A stretch of 6,487 nucleotides of DNA, from assembly GCA_026391235.1 (NCBI GenBank), contig JAPLDV010000875.1:1-6487 (forward strand), given 5' to 3'. Positions 6,086 through 6,487 of this stretch are shown piece by piece. A program made the position numbers and the translations under genes. Origin of the DNA: Bacteroidia bacterium (GTDB lineage Bacteria; Bacteroidota; Bacteroidia; Bacteroidales; UBA12481). The notes under the pieces are model-generated. The model had not been told where the DNA came from. It made no database searches and was given only the letters and a program-made list of their open reading frames with translations. Every line of letters starts with the position of its first letter. Position 1 is the stretch's first letter.

Positions 6086-6487
6086 ATGAACAAACGAGTC
6101 ATTCTTGTGGTAACCAATGACCTATCAGGTGATCAGCGTTTACATAAAGTTGCCATGAGCCTGATCAAATTCGGGTATCAACCAGTGTTGGTCGGCCGCC
6201 GGATGGCTCATTCCATGTCGCTTTCCCGCCCTTATGCATTCCGCAGATTCAGATTGCTGTTCAATAAGGGTCCTCTTTTCTATATTACCTACAATATCAG
6301 ACTATTATCTTATCTTCTATTTGTTAAGGCCGATATTTTCCTGGCCAATGATCTGGATACGCTCTTTGCTGTGTTCATAGCCGGAGCACTCCGCAGAAAG
6401 AAGATCGTTTACGATTCGCATGAATACTTTACGGAAGTGCCTGAATTGGTCAACAGAGAGCGGATTCAACGGATCTGGGAATTTATC
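6086..6487 (+). CDS. Glycosyltransferase, GT4-like, N-terminal part only
   Basis: An open frame of 134 codons runs from ATG to the right edge with no stop, so the gene is cut by the window. It starts MNKRVILVVTNDLSGDQRLHKVA, the first Rossmann strand and acceptor-side loop typical of GT-B enzymes. Next come a second strand (GYQPVLVGRR, 30-39), an Arg- and aromatic-rich helical stretch (49-80) that could sit on the membrane surface, KADIFLANDLDTLFAVF (81-97), and KKIVYDSHEYFTEVPEL (105-121). The NDLDTL and YDSHEYFTEVPEL motifs are typical of Bacteroidota GT4-type glycosyltransferases. The nucleotide-sugar-binding C-terminal half with its E-x7-E motif is not visible, so donor and acceptor are unknown. 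Likely roles are lipopolysaccharide, capsule or other surface glycan assembly at the inner membrane. It is divergent from murB across a 209-bp gap holding the long palindrome; no clear promoter box was found. Confidence 0.85.
   Translation, partial: MNKRVILVVTNDLSGDQRLHKVAMSLIKFGYQPVLVGRRMAHSMSLSRPYAFRRFRLLFNKGPLFYITYNIRLLSYLLFVKADIFLANDLDTLFAVFIAGALRRKKIVYDSHEYFTEVPELVNRERIQRIWEFI

Overview
The window looks like a chromosomal housekeeping segment from a member of the Bacteroidota. The reasons are a PorT-type (OMP_b-brl_2-like) outer-membrane barrel, an N-terminally anchored protein of a type I associate with this phylum, TAnnTTTG-type promoter boxes, mostly A-rich rather than Shine-Dalgarno leaders, and a MltG whose Glu motif (IVQEET) has the form I associate with this phylum. 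I cannot name a genus.

Layout, left to right. The 3' part of htpG (Hsp90 chaperone) runs in from the left edge. It is followed after 8 bp by a small outer-membrane beta-barrel gene on the same strand. A 173-bp gap (1826-1998) then holds a strong GC-rich hairpin and two families of short tandem repeats. A minus-strand gene for a membrane-anchored protein of unknown function (1999-2526) points into this gap. It is divergent from a class I aminotransferase (aspartate aminotransferase type, start re-placed at 2626). The 99 bp between these two start codons carry two outward-facing candidate promoter boxes that form an inverted repeat. The aminotransferase is followed after 4 bp by mltG, the endolytic murein transglycosylase. 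Convergent to mltG, with the last 14 bp of both genes overlapping, is murB on the minus strand. The 209-bp gap upstream of murB contains a long imperfect palindrome made of 'CACGGAG'-type repeats. The window ends inside the N-terminal part of a GT4-like glycosyltransferase, which begins at 6086 and has no stop before the edge.

Functional picture. mltG and murB both act on peptidoglycan: MurB makes UDP-MurNAc in the cytosol, and MltG cleaves nascent glycan strands at the inner membrane. Aspartate aminotransferase supplies aspartate, which feeds diaminopimelate synthesis, so its tight coupling to mltG may be metabolic or merely positional. The glycosyltransferase may open a cell-surface polysaccharide region beyond the window.

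I see no phage, insertion sequence, CRISPR array, tRNA, rRNA, or defence system. The genes are ordinary and appear intact apart from the two cut by the window edges. The unexplained material is in the intergenic DNA (hairpin, 8- and 9-bp tandem repeats, long palindrome, inverted promoter boxes) and in the minus-strand gene of unknown function. I do not find convincing evidence of a new multi-gene system.
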